Below, piece after piece: positions 34,014 through 42,172 of a stretch of 64,000 nt of DNA. This stretch comes from Metellina segmentata. Its lineage: Eukaryota > Arthropoda > Arachnida > Araneae > Tetragnathidae. A model generated the notes under the pieces. That model had not been told where the DNA came from. It made no database searches and was given only the letters and a program-made list of their open reading frames with translations. How positions within the stretch are numbered: position 1 is the stretch's first letter; each line of letters starts with the position of its first letter. The stretch is taken from positions 89,673,978 through 89,737,977 of the forward strand of contig OX375873.1 of the NCBI GenBank assembly GCA_947359465.1, written 5' to 3'. Both the position numbers and the translations under genes were made by a program.

Positions 34014-35101
34014 AATATATTTTAATTTTTTAACTTTAACGTGTAAGTAATCTATGTCAGTTGAGATGGTAAGAAAAACGTTTAGGAATCAGTATTCTCT
34101 CCAGTTTAAAACCAAATGTTTAACTTAATATATTTTCCTTTGTGTGTTAAGCTATTGAAAACTGTTTCAATTTAAAATTTCCATAAATTTCAACTATCCT
34201 AAACAATTCAGAGTAATTGTTTGGATGGTTGCTTGGGTTTTATGGTGCAAGGACCAAAATTGGCCAAGCAATTGTTTGGGAAATAAAGTATCTATTTTCG
34301 TCATGAAATCATCTTGCAAAAGATCTAACAAAAACTTTTCTTTTGGCTAGCATTTTTTCTCACAAATTATGGAAAGTTAAGAGATTGCAACCCTTTATAA
34401 ACTTTCTCTTATTTTTTTACACCAATAGAAGTTTCTTAATATTATAATATACATTATAAATAGTAAAATAGCAGAGAAAAATTAAGTACAGTACCGATCA
34501 TTTCAAAAGATTTGACAATTTCCATTCCATACAAGAGAAGAAAACTCACTTATTGTAAGACCTGTGTATGTACCCCCAAATGTACCTGAACATAAAATAT
34601 CATTTGATTTGAATATGGTGAGGTAAACACGAACAGCCTTACCTGGATTGAAATGGATTCACCCAAAAATATTAGTAACTACCTACTTAATACAGAATTT
34701 CGGTAAAACTTCAAAATTCATGTAAAGTAATTACCATGTGTGTCACTTTAACGTGTGAATATAATTATACCGCTATTACTTATTTTACATTACAGGTTAA
34801 GATTTCCTAACACAGCAATTATACCCATGTCAGAGAAAGATATTAAAAAGGCAAAATGCATGCTAGAACGTCCATACATCAAAAATAACATGCATTGGCT
34901 GAACCAGGTAAGTAAAGGTAGTTTGTTTTTGAATTGCATGAAAAATGTAATACAAAATAACAAAGTACAATTGAATTTTAGCTTCAAATCATGCTGGAAA
35001 TATCAAACAAGGCAGAGATCGAAGGACTTAGCAAAATTGGTGATAACTTTCTGCCATCCGTTTACCTCCCAAATAAAATAAGGTACGGTGGATGGATTTG
35101 A
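14155..35101 (+). CDS. SPO11: SPO11 meiotic recombination protein (topoisomerase VI A-like)
   Basis: SPO11 makes the DNA double-strand breaks that start meiotic recombination, using a tyrosine as in topoisomerase VI subunit A. Exons: 14155-14363, 16181-16294, 19584-19669, 19764-19830, 19926-20034, 20131-20217, 22147-22197, 22308-22385, 24817-24916, 25045-25082, 28391-28467, 34796-34907, 34982-35101; about 415 residues against 396 in human. The phases of all junctions agree except exon 7/8. Visible features are [11 protein letters not shown] (catalytic Tyr pair) in the winged-helix domain, Toprim VEKSAVF and VDADPYG (metal-binding acidic residues), [16 protein letters not shown], and the conserved end YLPNK..YGGWI. 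Exon 1 encodes a poorly conserved N-terminus and is chosen by phase and position. Introns are loaded with repeats, up to 6.3 kb. Confidence 0.93.
15701..15951. mobile_element. Palindromic MITE with TA flanks, SPO11 intron 1
   Basis: The left end TCGCACTCCTGCAAAAAAAG, continuing TGACACGACTCAAAA, pairs with a right end whose reverse complement is TCGCACCCCGACAAGAAAAG, continuing TGACACAACTCAAAA. TA dinucleotides flank both ends (15699-15700, 15952-15953), as for Tc1/mariner MITEs. There is no ORF. Confidence 0.75.
16662..16735. repeat. Solo end of the same MITE family
   Basis: TCGCATCTGACAAGAAAAGT, then GACGCAGGTCAAAAAATAAA, matches the left end of the MITE at 15701, including the TA before it. 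The partner end is absent. Confidence 0.65.
16736..19074. other. SPO11 intron 2, no feature recognised
   Basis: AT-rich intron sequence. A 17-bp direct duplication of AAGACAAATTATTTAGT sits near 18597-18630. No coding frame or named repeat is seen. Confidence 0.5.
19075..19255 (+). repeat. SINE-like repeat with GGCACAGC tail
   Basis: It shares with 45470-45676 the order of CTGGGTGTATTTCTTGTG-like sequence, a TATGTC segment, TGTGTTTGGCACAGCTGG and CAAAATAT..GTTATAAAAACTCAACCAAC. A box B-like GCAAGTTCGATTCCTG at about 19099 suggests a tRNA-derived head. Both ends are approximate. Confidence 0.5.
19926..20034 (+). CDS. SPO11: SPO11 exon 5, catalytic tyrosine exon
   Basis: The frame reads [11 protein letters not shown], matching KRDIYYTDSQLF in vertebrates; the paired tyrosines include the nucleophile that attacks the DNA backbone. 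The exon continues with [14 protein letters not shown], the helix that follows in the family. The catalytic residues are intact. Confidence 0.92.
20218..21711. other. SPO11 intron 6, left part
   Basis: AT-rich, no gene. Near 20597-20645 the segment ATCAAAAG recurs around a TTTGATATT..AATATCAAAAGATC palindrome. The ORF at 20793-21041 shows no family motif and no splice context. Confidence 0.45.
21712..22022 (+). repeat. tRNA-derived SINE, head A
   Basis: The head GGGCCGAGGTAACCCAGTTG is a box A-like start, and GGGTGCGAGTTCGAAATTAG is box B-like. The body carries GTGTTGACCTCGTCATCTGACC and GATCACGGACCATCACC as in the other copies. It lies in SPO11 intron 6, just upstream of exon 7. Confidence 0.8.
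22147..22197 (+). CDS. SPO11: SPO11 exon 7, with uncertain 3' end
   Basis: The acceptor TTTATAG leads into [17 protein letters not shown] and the donor GTATTT at 22198. This donor ends in phase 0, but exon 8 needs a base before TTGAG or phase 1. Earlier in-exon GT sites at 22172, 22175 and 22184 end in phase 1 and would join in frame to an acceptor at 22305, at the cost of up to nine residues. Confidence 0.7.
22308..22385 (+). CDS. SPO11: SPO11 exon 8, Toprim glutamate
   Basis: The frame reads [15 protein letters not shown] and ends PCIMIT, matching VEKDATFQRLLDD..PCIMIT of vertebrates; the Glu of VEK is the Toprim general base/metal ligand. The coding part starts at GTT 22308, two bases after the nearest AG (22304-22305). 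The last codon ends at a GTAAGT donor in phase 0. Confidence 0.85.
22725..22950 (+). repeat. tRNA-derived repeat, second head type
   Basis: A near-complete tRNA fold can be drawn: a 7-bp acceptor CGCAAAC/GTTTGTG with one wobble pair, and a perfect T-arm CGAGG-GTTCGAA-CCTCG. A 17-base block CCATAGATCTAGTCTGG occupies the anticodon-arm position with a poor stem. The spacing of about 83 bases resembles tRNA-Leu/Ser. A non-tRNA tail follows (GCGCATGAAAGTTGGTGG onward), favouring a SINE. Confidence 0.55.
23625..23835. repeat. GACGAGATATC-type monomers
   Basis: At least two diverged copies of the ~43-bp monomer seen at 8990-9115 occur: AACGAGATATCTTGTCATGAAG near 23669, and GAAGAGATATTTCGTCCATC then AAGATCTAGTCAGTTTTATTAA near 23757-23800. 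They lie in SPO11 intron 8. Confidence 0.55.
24817..24916 (+). CDS. SPO11: SPO11 exon 9, Toprim DxD
   Basis: It reads [17 protein letters not shown] and ends LVDADPYG with the last Gly split by the intron. The two aspartates of VDADPYG are the Toprim metal ligands. Confidence 0.92.
25083..26555. other. SPO11 intron 10, left part, no feature recognised
   Basis: AT-rich intron. ORFs on both strands at 25910-26496 lack family motifs and overlap each other in antisense, so none is called. Confidence 0.45.
26556..26790 (+). repeat. tRNA-derived SINE, head B with a different body
   Basis: The head CCGACCGGTCTAGTGGTTAA, then GGTGTTGGCC, is a clear box A. GGTTCCTACTTCGAATCTGG is the box B. The head matches that of the SINE at 27341, but the body (CTGTGCTGTCCTCTGTTAGG, GACCATCGCTTACGCAACCG) is unrelated to the other copies here. 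Confidence 0.75.
27151..27268 (-). repeat. 3' fragment of the main SINE
   Basis: Reverse-complement match to the last ~115 bp of the SINE at 27341-27657: TTAACGTCGTACTAGAGCAA, GGGATCAGTCCCTTAAGGGA and GAACCACGGTCAGATGACG. The tRNA-like head is missing, as expected of 5' truncation. Confidence 0.8.
27341..27657 (+). repeat. tRNA-derived SINE, head B, full length
   Basis: A tRNA-like head with box A TAGTGGTTAAGGTG and box B GGTTCAAATCC is followed by the common body from GGCTGGTGCACCTTAAATCT to GTACGACGTTAACTAAAA. It serves as reference copy for the family. Full length is about 317 bp. Confidence 0.88.
27786..28052 (-). repeat. tRNA-derived SINE, head A
   Basis: Inverted copy with the common body (GGGCTATTGGCAACGGTCCA, CACCTCGTAATTTTAAAC) and a head containing AGCCGAACTCGCAACCC, the reverse of a box B of type A. 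It lies in SPO11 intron 10. Confidence 0.75.
28468..29407. other. SPO11 intron 11, left part, no feature recognised
   Basis: AT-rich sequence without coding or repeat signal that I can support. Confidence 0.5.
29408..29700 (+). repeat. tRNA-derived SINE, head B, 5' truncated, (TTACC)n tail
   Basis: It begins within box B (TCCTGGTTCAAATCTGG), runs through the common body to GTACGACGTTAATTAAAA, and ends in a short ACCTTACCTTACC tail. A simple-repeat tail is typical where a LINE partner primes insertion. Confidence 0.8.
30896..31213 (-). repeat. tRNA-derived SINE, head B, full length
   Basis: Inverted full-length copy: GTTAACGTCGTTCTAGAGCA at its 3' end and a box B reverse (GGATTCGAACCAGG) plus box A reverse (CACCTTAACCACTATACC) at its 5' end. 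It closely matches the copy at 27341. Confidence 0.88.
31643..31825. repeat. ~95-bp tandem duplication
   Basis: TTTTTCCCAGACGAATTTGA, then a GAGTTCGAGAAATTAGATTC segment and CATTTCCTGCGCTCAA, is repeated once with about ten mismatches. Confidence 0.75.
32432..33142 (+). repeat. Dispersed repeat DR2, copy 2 (longest)
   Basis: It starts ACTAGGGGTTCCGCCCCTTG then CTCGCC, contains TGACGTCACAGCGAAAATCA, the GAGTACATTCTAAGGTTTGC block and the AATAGCCGCATCAGAAAAAA block, and ends near GCGGCCGTAACTTC. A related stretch runs the other way at about 31980-32110 (AGCAATCACCTGGGTTGGCG), so two copies may face each other. Confidence 0.7.
33974..34012. repeat. (TA)n microsatellite
   Basis: Alternating TA tract in SPO11 intron 11. 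Confidence 0.95.
34982..35101 (+). CDS. SPO11: SPO11 last exon and stop codon
   Basis: The exon encodes 39 residues from [20 protein letters not shown] to [12 protein letters not shown], then TGA at 35099. The final GGWI is the usual SPO11 C-terminus. The preceding intron is only 74 bp. Confidence 0.92.
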   Translation, partial: LQIMLEISNKAEIEGLSKIGDNFLPSVYLPNKIRYGGWI

Positions 35102-35231
35102 AACAAAAAGCAAGATAAACTAAAGAATTTCTATGGACCATGTTACATGTTTAAACATTTAAAATGAATGAAATGCTTCCTATACATTCAGCAATACATA
35201 TTGATGCTGTAAGAAATGTAAATATTTTTTT

Positions 35232-35237
35232 AATAAA
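35232..35237 (+). terminator. SPO11: Candidate polyadenylation signal of SPO11
   Basis: AATAAA lies about 130 bases after the SPO11 stop codon. It is the first such hexamer on the + strand downstream of the stop that I noticed. Confidence 0.5.
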
Positions 35238-35904
35238 ACTTATTTTGGTGGTTAATATGAAATGAGAGTTTAAATATTTTCATAGCAACATACAGTAGGT
35301 ACAGCTGGAATATCACAAACTTAGTGATATTCCACCACGACCAAAGCTCTATGAACAAGACTTTTAAGATGAGAGGTGAAGCAGTCTCATGTTGCAAGAA
35401 CATATCTCAACTCACAAACTAAATTGGTAGCAAAAAATCTAAACCATACAAGATAGCCATGCAATCATAAGCCAAATGTTATGTATCTCAGAGCATCCTC
35501 TAAGAAAACTGAAAACCAAAATACTAGGAAAATTTTGATTACCAAAAATCAGCAATGGTTTCACAAATAATGTACAAAAACTGCATATTTTAATGTAGTT
35601 TTTCTTTATGGTTACTTAGTTCATCAAAAAGTCACTATTATTCAGTGGCGGATTAAGCAGTAAGCAGACTAAGCAGCCGCGTAGGGCCTTGGAATACCAA
35701 AAAATTAAAATGTCTTTTCATTACGGATCGAGGAAAGTTGTGAAAGCTCTTTACAATGTACATTGTTAAGTGCAGTGAAAAGAGTTTCTTTACAAGATGG
35801 TGAGCAAGAGAAGAGGCTGTATTAGCTATAAAACTTGGTTTCACCCATATAAAAGAGGCTTTAACTGAAATGTGTAATTCAGAAGAAAAAAGTTACCATA
35901 GTGG

Positions 35905-36102
35905 GTGGAGGAGACTTCACTTCTGAACGAAATGGACAAATATGAAAACGCCTTCATGGCAGTTATTTGGAATACTATTTTACAAAGAATAAATGTTACT
36001 AGTAAATCACTGCAATCAGTGGAATACATAAGCCAACTATTAAAAGGATCTATTCTACAGAAGTCATTAGAAAATGTTATCAATAATTTCAAAATAATTT
36101 GA
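35905..36102 (+). pseudogene. hAT transposase fragment, central part
   Basis: The frame reads AFMAVIWNTILQRINVTSKS, LQS, resembling the segment before the C-terminal domain in ZMYM1-like hAT proteins. It belongs to the remnant at 35643-36892 and has no complete domain. Confidence 0.65.
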
Positions 36103-36284
36103 CAAAGTTGAAAGAGGCAACTGTTTTATCAGGGCTATTATTTAATGTGGAAGATGGACAATAAAAGAGAAAAATGCTTTTTCATGAAAACAAAGTTGGT
36201 CATTTGAATTGAACCACAGTCAATTCATTTTATGTCATGTGACAACACCAAAGCAGAATTATCTCAAAGAACTGACGTATAAAA

Positions 36285-36560
36285 ATGTTGCGTGGAGCCT
36301 TTTCGAATATTTTTTTATTGGGATCCATACAAAAGTTGAAGGATATTTACAAAAATGACATTGATGTTTGTACTTTTGAATTTGGATCAATTTTTAATAT
36401 TACTAAAAGAAAACGAGGACACTCCTTAAAAAGCACACCAGACATCTATCGAGCCGCCAAAGAAATATCTTGCATATTTCCGAATGTTGAAATATTATTG
36501 AAAATGTTTTTAATGATTCCCTTATCTAATGCGTCAGGAGAAAAATGCTTTTCTGTTTAA
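36285..36560 (+). pseudogene. hAT transposase fragment, C-terminal dimerisation region
   Basis: The frame ends IFPNVEILLKMFLMIPLSNA, SGEKCFSV, then a stop; the next codons (KRVKNLKEYYERR) continue the family motif. This matches the hATC dimerisation domain (FPN..I.LR..L..P...ASAERSFS.LK.IKN..R). At least one in-frame stop breaks it. Confidence 0.8.
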
Positions 36561-36892
36561 AAGCGTGTAAAAAATTTAAAGGAGTACTACGAGAGAAGAA
36601 AGAGTATATAATTTGGCCATTCTGTATATATAGAGCAAGAAATTTTAAACCAAATCAACACTTCCAAAATAAAAGACAAATTTTATAAAAATAAAGCCAG
36701 ACGGAAATTCTCATAAAAAATACGTTTTTTTAATGAATTTATTTGTGTATTATGGTGTGAAATTTGTGATTACTTTTCTTTTTTGTCAATAACTTATAAG
36801 AAATTTCTTGAAACTTTTTTTTTCAAACTCGAATTTGAGGACCCTGAAATTTTAACCGCTTGGGGGGCCCCACTTGACTTGATCCGCTACTG

Positions 36893-37600
36893 CTTGCACT
36901 AAAAATTAAGCAAATAATCAGCAGTAAAACAGAATGCAACAAAAACAAAAATTAGAACTTGTAAAGCACATCTAGCATACAATGACATTTTAAACTAACA
37001 TTTTAAGTTAGTTGGTCAGTAATTCTTGTCCTGAGGAAAAGTATCAGAGCACTTCATTTAAAAAATTAACTCTATCATACCAATTACTTTTCCTTTTTAA
37101 AGTGAAATATCACTACGCGAAGTAACAAGATTAAAACATGCAAATACTTGTTATTAAAGAATGGCAGACAATTTAGTTTACCACACATGTCTCTCTTATA
37201 AATCTTTGTTCATTTTCAACACACACACACATGAAATACATTTCAACAGCTAATTTGTGATATTTGTTTGCAGAAATTATTAAGCTAGCAAAAGTCAGTA
37301 ACTAATAAAACATACACAAGATCATGAAAAGATAAGATTATTTGAATTTTACTATGTATCCCAGTAACTATGTCTGCAACTTAAATTTAACCTTCATAGG
37401 TACACATAGTTAAAATATAAAATGTATTTTACATTTCAATAAACATGAAAACATTCAAGTAATTACTATTATCTAGACTGATTTTATATATAGAAGTTGA
37501 GGTTGAAACATTTTGGGCCACATTTGAATCTGATATAGAGAAATTTCTTGTGCCTTTGTGGAGCAGGCATTAATTCCTTTGGTGGATAATCCATTTGGGG
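36893..37600. other. No gene recognised
   Basis: AT-rich intergenic sequence between the hAT remnant and the pogo-type transposase; an ACACACACACAC run sits near 37221. Confidence 0.45.
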
Positions 37601-37615
37601 CATGTTTTTCTTTTT

Positions 37616-37921
37616 TCATGAATGAGCAATTTCTTCTTCGGAAAGGTGTGATACATTAGAAGCAGTCATCACTTCTCCAGCCTTAGTTTGTACCCGCTTC
37701 TTTTTTTGTCTGGCATTCTGTAAGGCTTTTATGGTTTTTTCGGACAGCAGTGGTGAAATAGTTTTAAGGTTGGCGTTTTTTAAATCCTTATATGGAGAAG
37801 AAATGGCAGAATTCAAAGTGTTTGAACTGGAAGTTTGTGTAGAAAGAGCTTCTGTAGTAGCTGTTGCTGAAGGTTGTGCAACATCATTTACTATTATTTC
37901 TCTTTCTTTATCAGTTACCAC
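37616..37921 (-). pseudogene. pogo-type transposase C-terminal part
   Basis: This 101-codon frame is rich in Ser and Thr, then KDLKNANLKTISPLLSEKTI, a basic QKKKRVQTKAGEV stretch and LSEEEIAHS. It continues the transposase at 38064 after a frame change, judging from the intervening LYPID-like segment. It is unlikely to be a separate gene. Confidence 0.6.
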
Positions 37922-38063
37922 TATTTTGTGTTCAACAGTATTTTTGTCAATTGGATAAAGTCTAGCTGTTTTAAATATTTTACTGCATTTTCAAACTTCA
38001 GGGTGTCAAATAGCTGTTTCAGCAGGTAAGGGAATGTTGCTTTGGATACTTTAGACGGCTTTC

Positions 38064-38837
38064 CTAGTACCACATCTTCAGGATTTTTTTCCAGGCACGC
38101 TTCATAGGGGTAAATACCTCAACATCCAACGGTTGCAGGGCATGGCTCATGTTTGGTGGGAGGCAGAGGAAGATGATTCTATTGTCCATCGCTTGTTTTA
38201 CTGTCTTATAAGTCAAGTTACTGTCATGATCATTGAATATTAAAAGAATGGGTTTTTCCAGGTGTTCCAGTTGATTGACGAAATGTCCCATCCAAGATTC
38301 AAACACTGTATCTTGCATCCAACCTGACTCTGTCCTATAAATGCACCAGATGGTCCAAGTTTCATATAAATGTAGACTTTTATACGCATTGAAGGGTGGA
38401 AAAAATTTTCCAGTCGCTGAAGCACAAAACAGTACACTATACATTGATTTACCCGCATCAGCTGATTTCAGGTATGCAATAAGGCTTTTCTTCGGCACAA
38501 ATATTTTGACTGCACAAGAGTCAGTTCCAAGACCAATTTCGTCAAGATTAAATATACATTCTGGTACTTTTTCTAAACCATTTTCGGTCAGTAAATTAGC
38601 ATACATTTCAAAAAATTTATTAACAAAACGATGTGACAAATCAGCTGCCCTTGAATTAGTTAACAATTCAGGTTTTCTTTTTGTTAACTCATTGGACCAC
38701 CTTTTCTCGAAACCTCTTGCCCATTCTATCCCCAAGCTTTTATATACATGAGAGGAAACATATTGCTGTGCAATATTAATGACATCTTGCCTGTCAAAGG
38801 GTAAACCACATTTTGCTATAAATTGCAAAGCTTGCAC
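38064..38837 (-). pseudogene. DDE_1 transposase catalytic domain
   Basis: The 257-codon frame contains a CENPB-type HTH region (residues about 1-55, ending WARGFEKRW), then FNLDEIGLG (first Asp), LLIFNDHDSN (second Asp), and PPNMSHALQPLDVEVFTPMK (third Asp). So all three acidic positions of the pogo-type catalytic triad are present. The frame stops at KILKMWY where the family continues, and its start is internal. The source element is dead unless the parts are joined by splicing, for which I see no evidence. Confidence 0.85.
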
Positions 38838-39400
38838 ACTGCAGTTCTCTTCTTCTATGTTTAGTGCAGTAGATCATGTTTTGTAAGTGGGTTTGGAAAC
38901 AATCCACCGTCGGAGCGTTTCACGTGGAATTTAATATTGTTTTGCCATTGCAGCGATTGTTTTTCAATTTTTGACTTCCACAATTGCCAAATCCAAATCA
39001 GCACATGAATATGAAGGAACCCTTTTCAATACATAATTCCCTGGCATTGTTACTGGAAATAAAAAAAAAACATGATCAAGTGAAATCATGTAAATATGAG
39101 TATATTTTTACAATTACTCAATTTTATTATTAATGTACAGTATCCATCAACGACAATATTTTTAAATATTTAGAGTCAGATAGGGTAAAAGGATCCTTTT
39201 ACACTTATATTTAGTTTTTTTCTCTACAAATATTTTAATTTTTACTGTAAGGTTTGGAACCCTTAGTGGAACTCTTAGAATATCAACTAAAAAAACTTGG
39301 GAAAAAAATATAAAAAAATTTGGATAATGAACTTTTTACATCTCACCCTACATTATCCTACTATAGGTACATCAATATCAAATGCACATACCCATAAAAA

Positions 39401-39713
39401 ATTGGTATGTCTTCAGTCTACGTTTATAGTGGTGACAACGGTCTTGACGCTTTTTCTTTTGAAGCACTTCCATTAGCGAATTACGGTAGGTTAAGGCAAC
39501 CCATCTGTATTACGGTTATTGCGGTTTTTATGACAATCTCAGCAAGCAGAAAGTTTAAATTTTCAAGAAAGTTCTTACAAAATATGTTAAACTGGCGTTT
39601 ATTTCATTGGTTTATTTGAAATAATTATTTCCTTGTCGACTTTACAAGTGCGCAAAAAAAGCGCTAAGGCAGTTACCACCGCTATAAACGTAAACTGAAG
39701 TTGTACCAAAAAA
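39401..39713. mobile_element. Palindromic MITE, CAGTYTACGTTTATAG ends
   Basis: The left end CTTCAGTCTACGTTTATAGT, then GGTGACAACGGTCTTGACGC, pairs with a right end whose reverse complement is CTTCAGTTTACGTTTATAGC then GGTGGTAACTGCCTTAGCGC. The symmetry extends outward through TTGGTA. No duplication could be fixed, so the limits are approximate. Confidence 0.65.
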
Positions 39714-40078
39714 ATCTACAAAATTGAATTGCAAGCAAAAAGTATTAATTTAATGCAAAAAAAAAACATTAGTTACACAAATTTCGAATCAAATGCCACA
39801 AGTTGTATCGCCAGCCACGAAAACCACGGCAGCGATTTTCGGGACATTCAAAAATTACGACGTAATTGCTCTTTATTTAAATTACAATTTCAGCGAATAA
39901 GATTTATTCAATTCTCAAAAGCACTCGCAATCGCTCATCTCTAAAAAGGACCAACGATAATAGTTGCCGTTTAAGGTAACAAAATTTTTTTAATTCCTGA
40001 TTTTTCGTGAAATTTTCCCTGAGATTTCCAGAATTAAAAAGTTTCCTGATTTCCCAGTTCTGTTATTACCCTGAAATA

Positions 40079-40607
40079 GTAAAAAATCAAGAGTAACCAC
40101 ATATATTTTTAGACCATGTAAATACATGTATGTTTAGGCTTATAAGCTCAATTTTACTACTATTGTATCAATTTACTCTATACCACAGCAAATAAATTTT
40201 TTTTAAATACTACATATAATTTACATTAAAATTGGAGGCCTGGTTTAAGTCATTACATCTAAGAATTTAGAAGGTTTTAATTCCCTAATATAAAATTAAA
40301 GTTTCCTTATACAACAATTCCTCATACAATATACAAAATTATTTGATTAATACCCTTATACATAATTAAAGTTTGCTTATACATAATTATTTGATTATTG
40401 TTCCAACAAAAAAGTAAAAAATTAAGAATAACCACATGTATTTTTAGAAAATTTCTAAATACATGTATTTTTAAGCTTACAAGCGCGATTTTATAACAAA
40501 TGTATTAATTTACTTTATACCACAGCAAATAAATTTTTTTAAATACTAGGTACAAAATTTATACTAAAATTGGAGACCTGGTTTAAGTCATTACATCTAA
40601 GAATTTC
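40079..40607. repeat. Tandem duplication of ~200-bp blocks, ~332 bp apart
   Basis: Blocks 40079-40275 and 40411-40607 share TTACTCTATACCACAGCAAA, TAAATTTTTTTTAAATACTA and CCTGGTTTAAGTCATTACAT then CTAAGAATTT. The spacer also contains a smaller repeat (TTATACATAATTAAAGTTTG and neighbours). Confidence 0.8.
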
Positions 40608-41992
40608 ATATAAAAATATTTCTTACCTGTGTTTTTGAAAAACTGTTCTTATGAAATCCTTGCAGTTGATTACTAAAGAAATATTGATGATAAAGCAAAG
40701 ACAATATTACTTTTTTGAAAGTTTTCAGACCTTTAGTAAAAAAGCATGCATTCCTCACTACCAAACAAGGCAATCTATGTTGCTTTGCTATGCAAAATAT
40801 AAAACTTTTAAGGAAAAATTATGTTGGCAACAAATGTCTAAAAATATATTTAAAAGTTAAAACAATTGTTAAGAGTTTTTTTTGTGTCTTTTAAGTAAAT
40901 TATAAAACCTACCCATTTAACCTCACCATACCCTACAATTACAAAAACAGTTAACTTTTGTCCAATAGTTTAAAATGAAGTATTCCATTTACTATTACTG
41001 TTTAATATGTTAAAAGAATCATTTTTATCACAGTACTAATTCACTTCGTCCTTACAACATATTTTGTCTGATAGTAAACTAAACATATATGAACTGTTCA
41101 ACAGATTGCAAATTAAGATGAAATGGCCAGAGAACAAACAGTCAATATTCATGTAAACAAAAAATTACACAACCAAAGGCAAGTCCAAAAGCAGAGATTG
41201 CATTTTGTTCTTTGTCAAGAATATATATTTCTTTATTTAAAGCTTATTGAATTCATATACACTATTTTTTTCTAAATTTACTAGTATTATAATTTAGCTT
41301 GAAGAGACCAAAATAGATTTTGTTATCTCCAGTAAAAGTATTTTGTAAAAATTACATTACCTGTAATGTAACATCCCATATTACAAGAATTCCATTAAAA
41401 ATATAGCTTGAAAATAGAAAATTAAATCTACTTATTCTATACTGATTTCCACACAATATGGGGAAAGTAAATTCTTCAAATCCACTTGTATACATGTGAA
41501 TAACTGAAAAATAAATCTGTCTCATAATCTTAATTTTGCCATTATTCAAACTGTATTAAGTATGGCTTAAAGAGTTAATGGACGAAATCTTGGTCAAATT
41601 ATCAATTGACAGCATGTACAATCAATGGTTTTTATAAACAAAAAGCATTAAATTAAGACTTTCTGTATCAGATGCAATTGTCTATGATAAAAGAAAATTT
41701 GAATAGCCAATTTTGCTTTCAATTCATGTCTCATTTTGTACTGTTTACTTACAAATACTTTTTTCACATAAAATATTATTTGTAACTTGATACAAGTTCC
41801 CTTAATTTATTTTTTTGAGAAACACGTCTCCAGTCTTTAATTATTTTATGAAAATACCTCAGAGAAATTGTATACATTTTGTTAACATAATATAAAATTC
41901 TGATTTTTGTTCCAAGAATTTACGTTTTAAGGAACCTGCAACCTCATTTTTCTTTGCCCAAAGTTTTCACCCCATGGTTATGGGTTGGTAGT
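40608..41992. other. No gene recognised
   Basis: AT-rich intergenic sequence; short ORFs at 40651-40860 and 41352-41549 have no recognisable motif. Confidence 0.45.
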
Positions 41993-42172
41993 TAATTAAC
42001 ATTGCACTGGAACAATACAAAGGGCTATTAGCAACAGTCCAGGATCCAAGAACACCTTTTAATTTTGAACCATGGTGAGATGACGAGGTCAACACCCCAC
42101 ACTAACAAGAGGACATGACAGATTTAACATGCACCAGAGTCTTTGGTTGAGCCAAGTTTTGAACTCTCAACC
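41993..42172 (-). repeat. tRNA-derived SINE, head A, internally deleted
   Basis: Inverted copy containing AAAGGGCTATTAGCAACAGT, TTTTAATTTTGAACCATGGT and a head with TTTTGAACTCTCAACCC. The body is shortened compared with the full-length copies. Confidence 0.7.

Larger units (their letters stand above)
35643..36892 (+). mobile_element. hAT transposon remnant, ZMYM1-like
   Basis: Terminal inverted repeats are CAGTGGCGGATTAAG (left) and CAGTAGCGGATCAAG (right, reverse-complemented). The 1250-bp interior holds broken + strand pieces of a hAT transposase related to zinc-finger MYM-type 1 proteins. Flanking 8-mers do not match clearly, so the target duplication has decayed or is misplaced. The element lies just downstream of SPO11. 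Confidence 0.8.
37616..39050 (-). mobile_element. pogo/Tigger-superfamily transposase remnant
   Basis: Reading on the - strand, the N-terminal part near 39046-38860 (MPGNYVLKR.., a pipsqueak-type HTH start) is broken by stops. The main catalytic frame is 38837-38064. A linker near 38060-37940 (KATFPYLLKQLFDTLKFENA) is shifted in frame. A Ser/Thr-rich and basic C-terminus follows at 37921-37616. Order and content match a DDE_1-type transposase. Terminal inverted repeats were not identified. At least three lesions separate the parts. Confidence 0.8.

Noticed and set aside
34755..35081. 108-codon + strand ORF across SPO11 exons 12-13
   Set aside because: It starts in intron 11 and reads through the 74-bp intron between exons 12 and 13, then leaves the SPO11 frame. 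The spliced reading matches the family and ends in GGWI.
38341..38751. 136-codon + strand ORF opposite the pogo transposase
   Set aside because: Antisense of a clear DDE_1 catalytic domain; no independent similarity.
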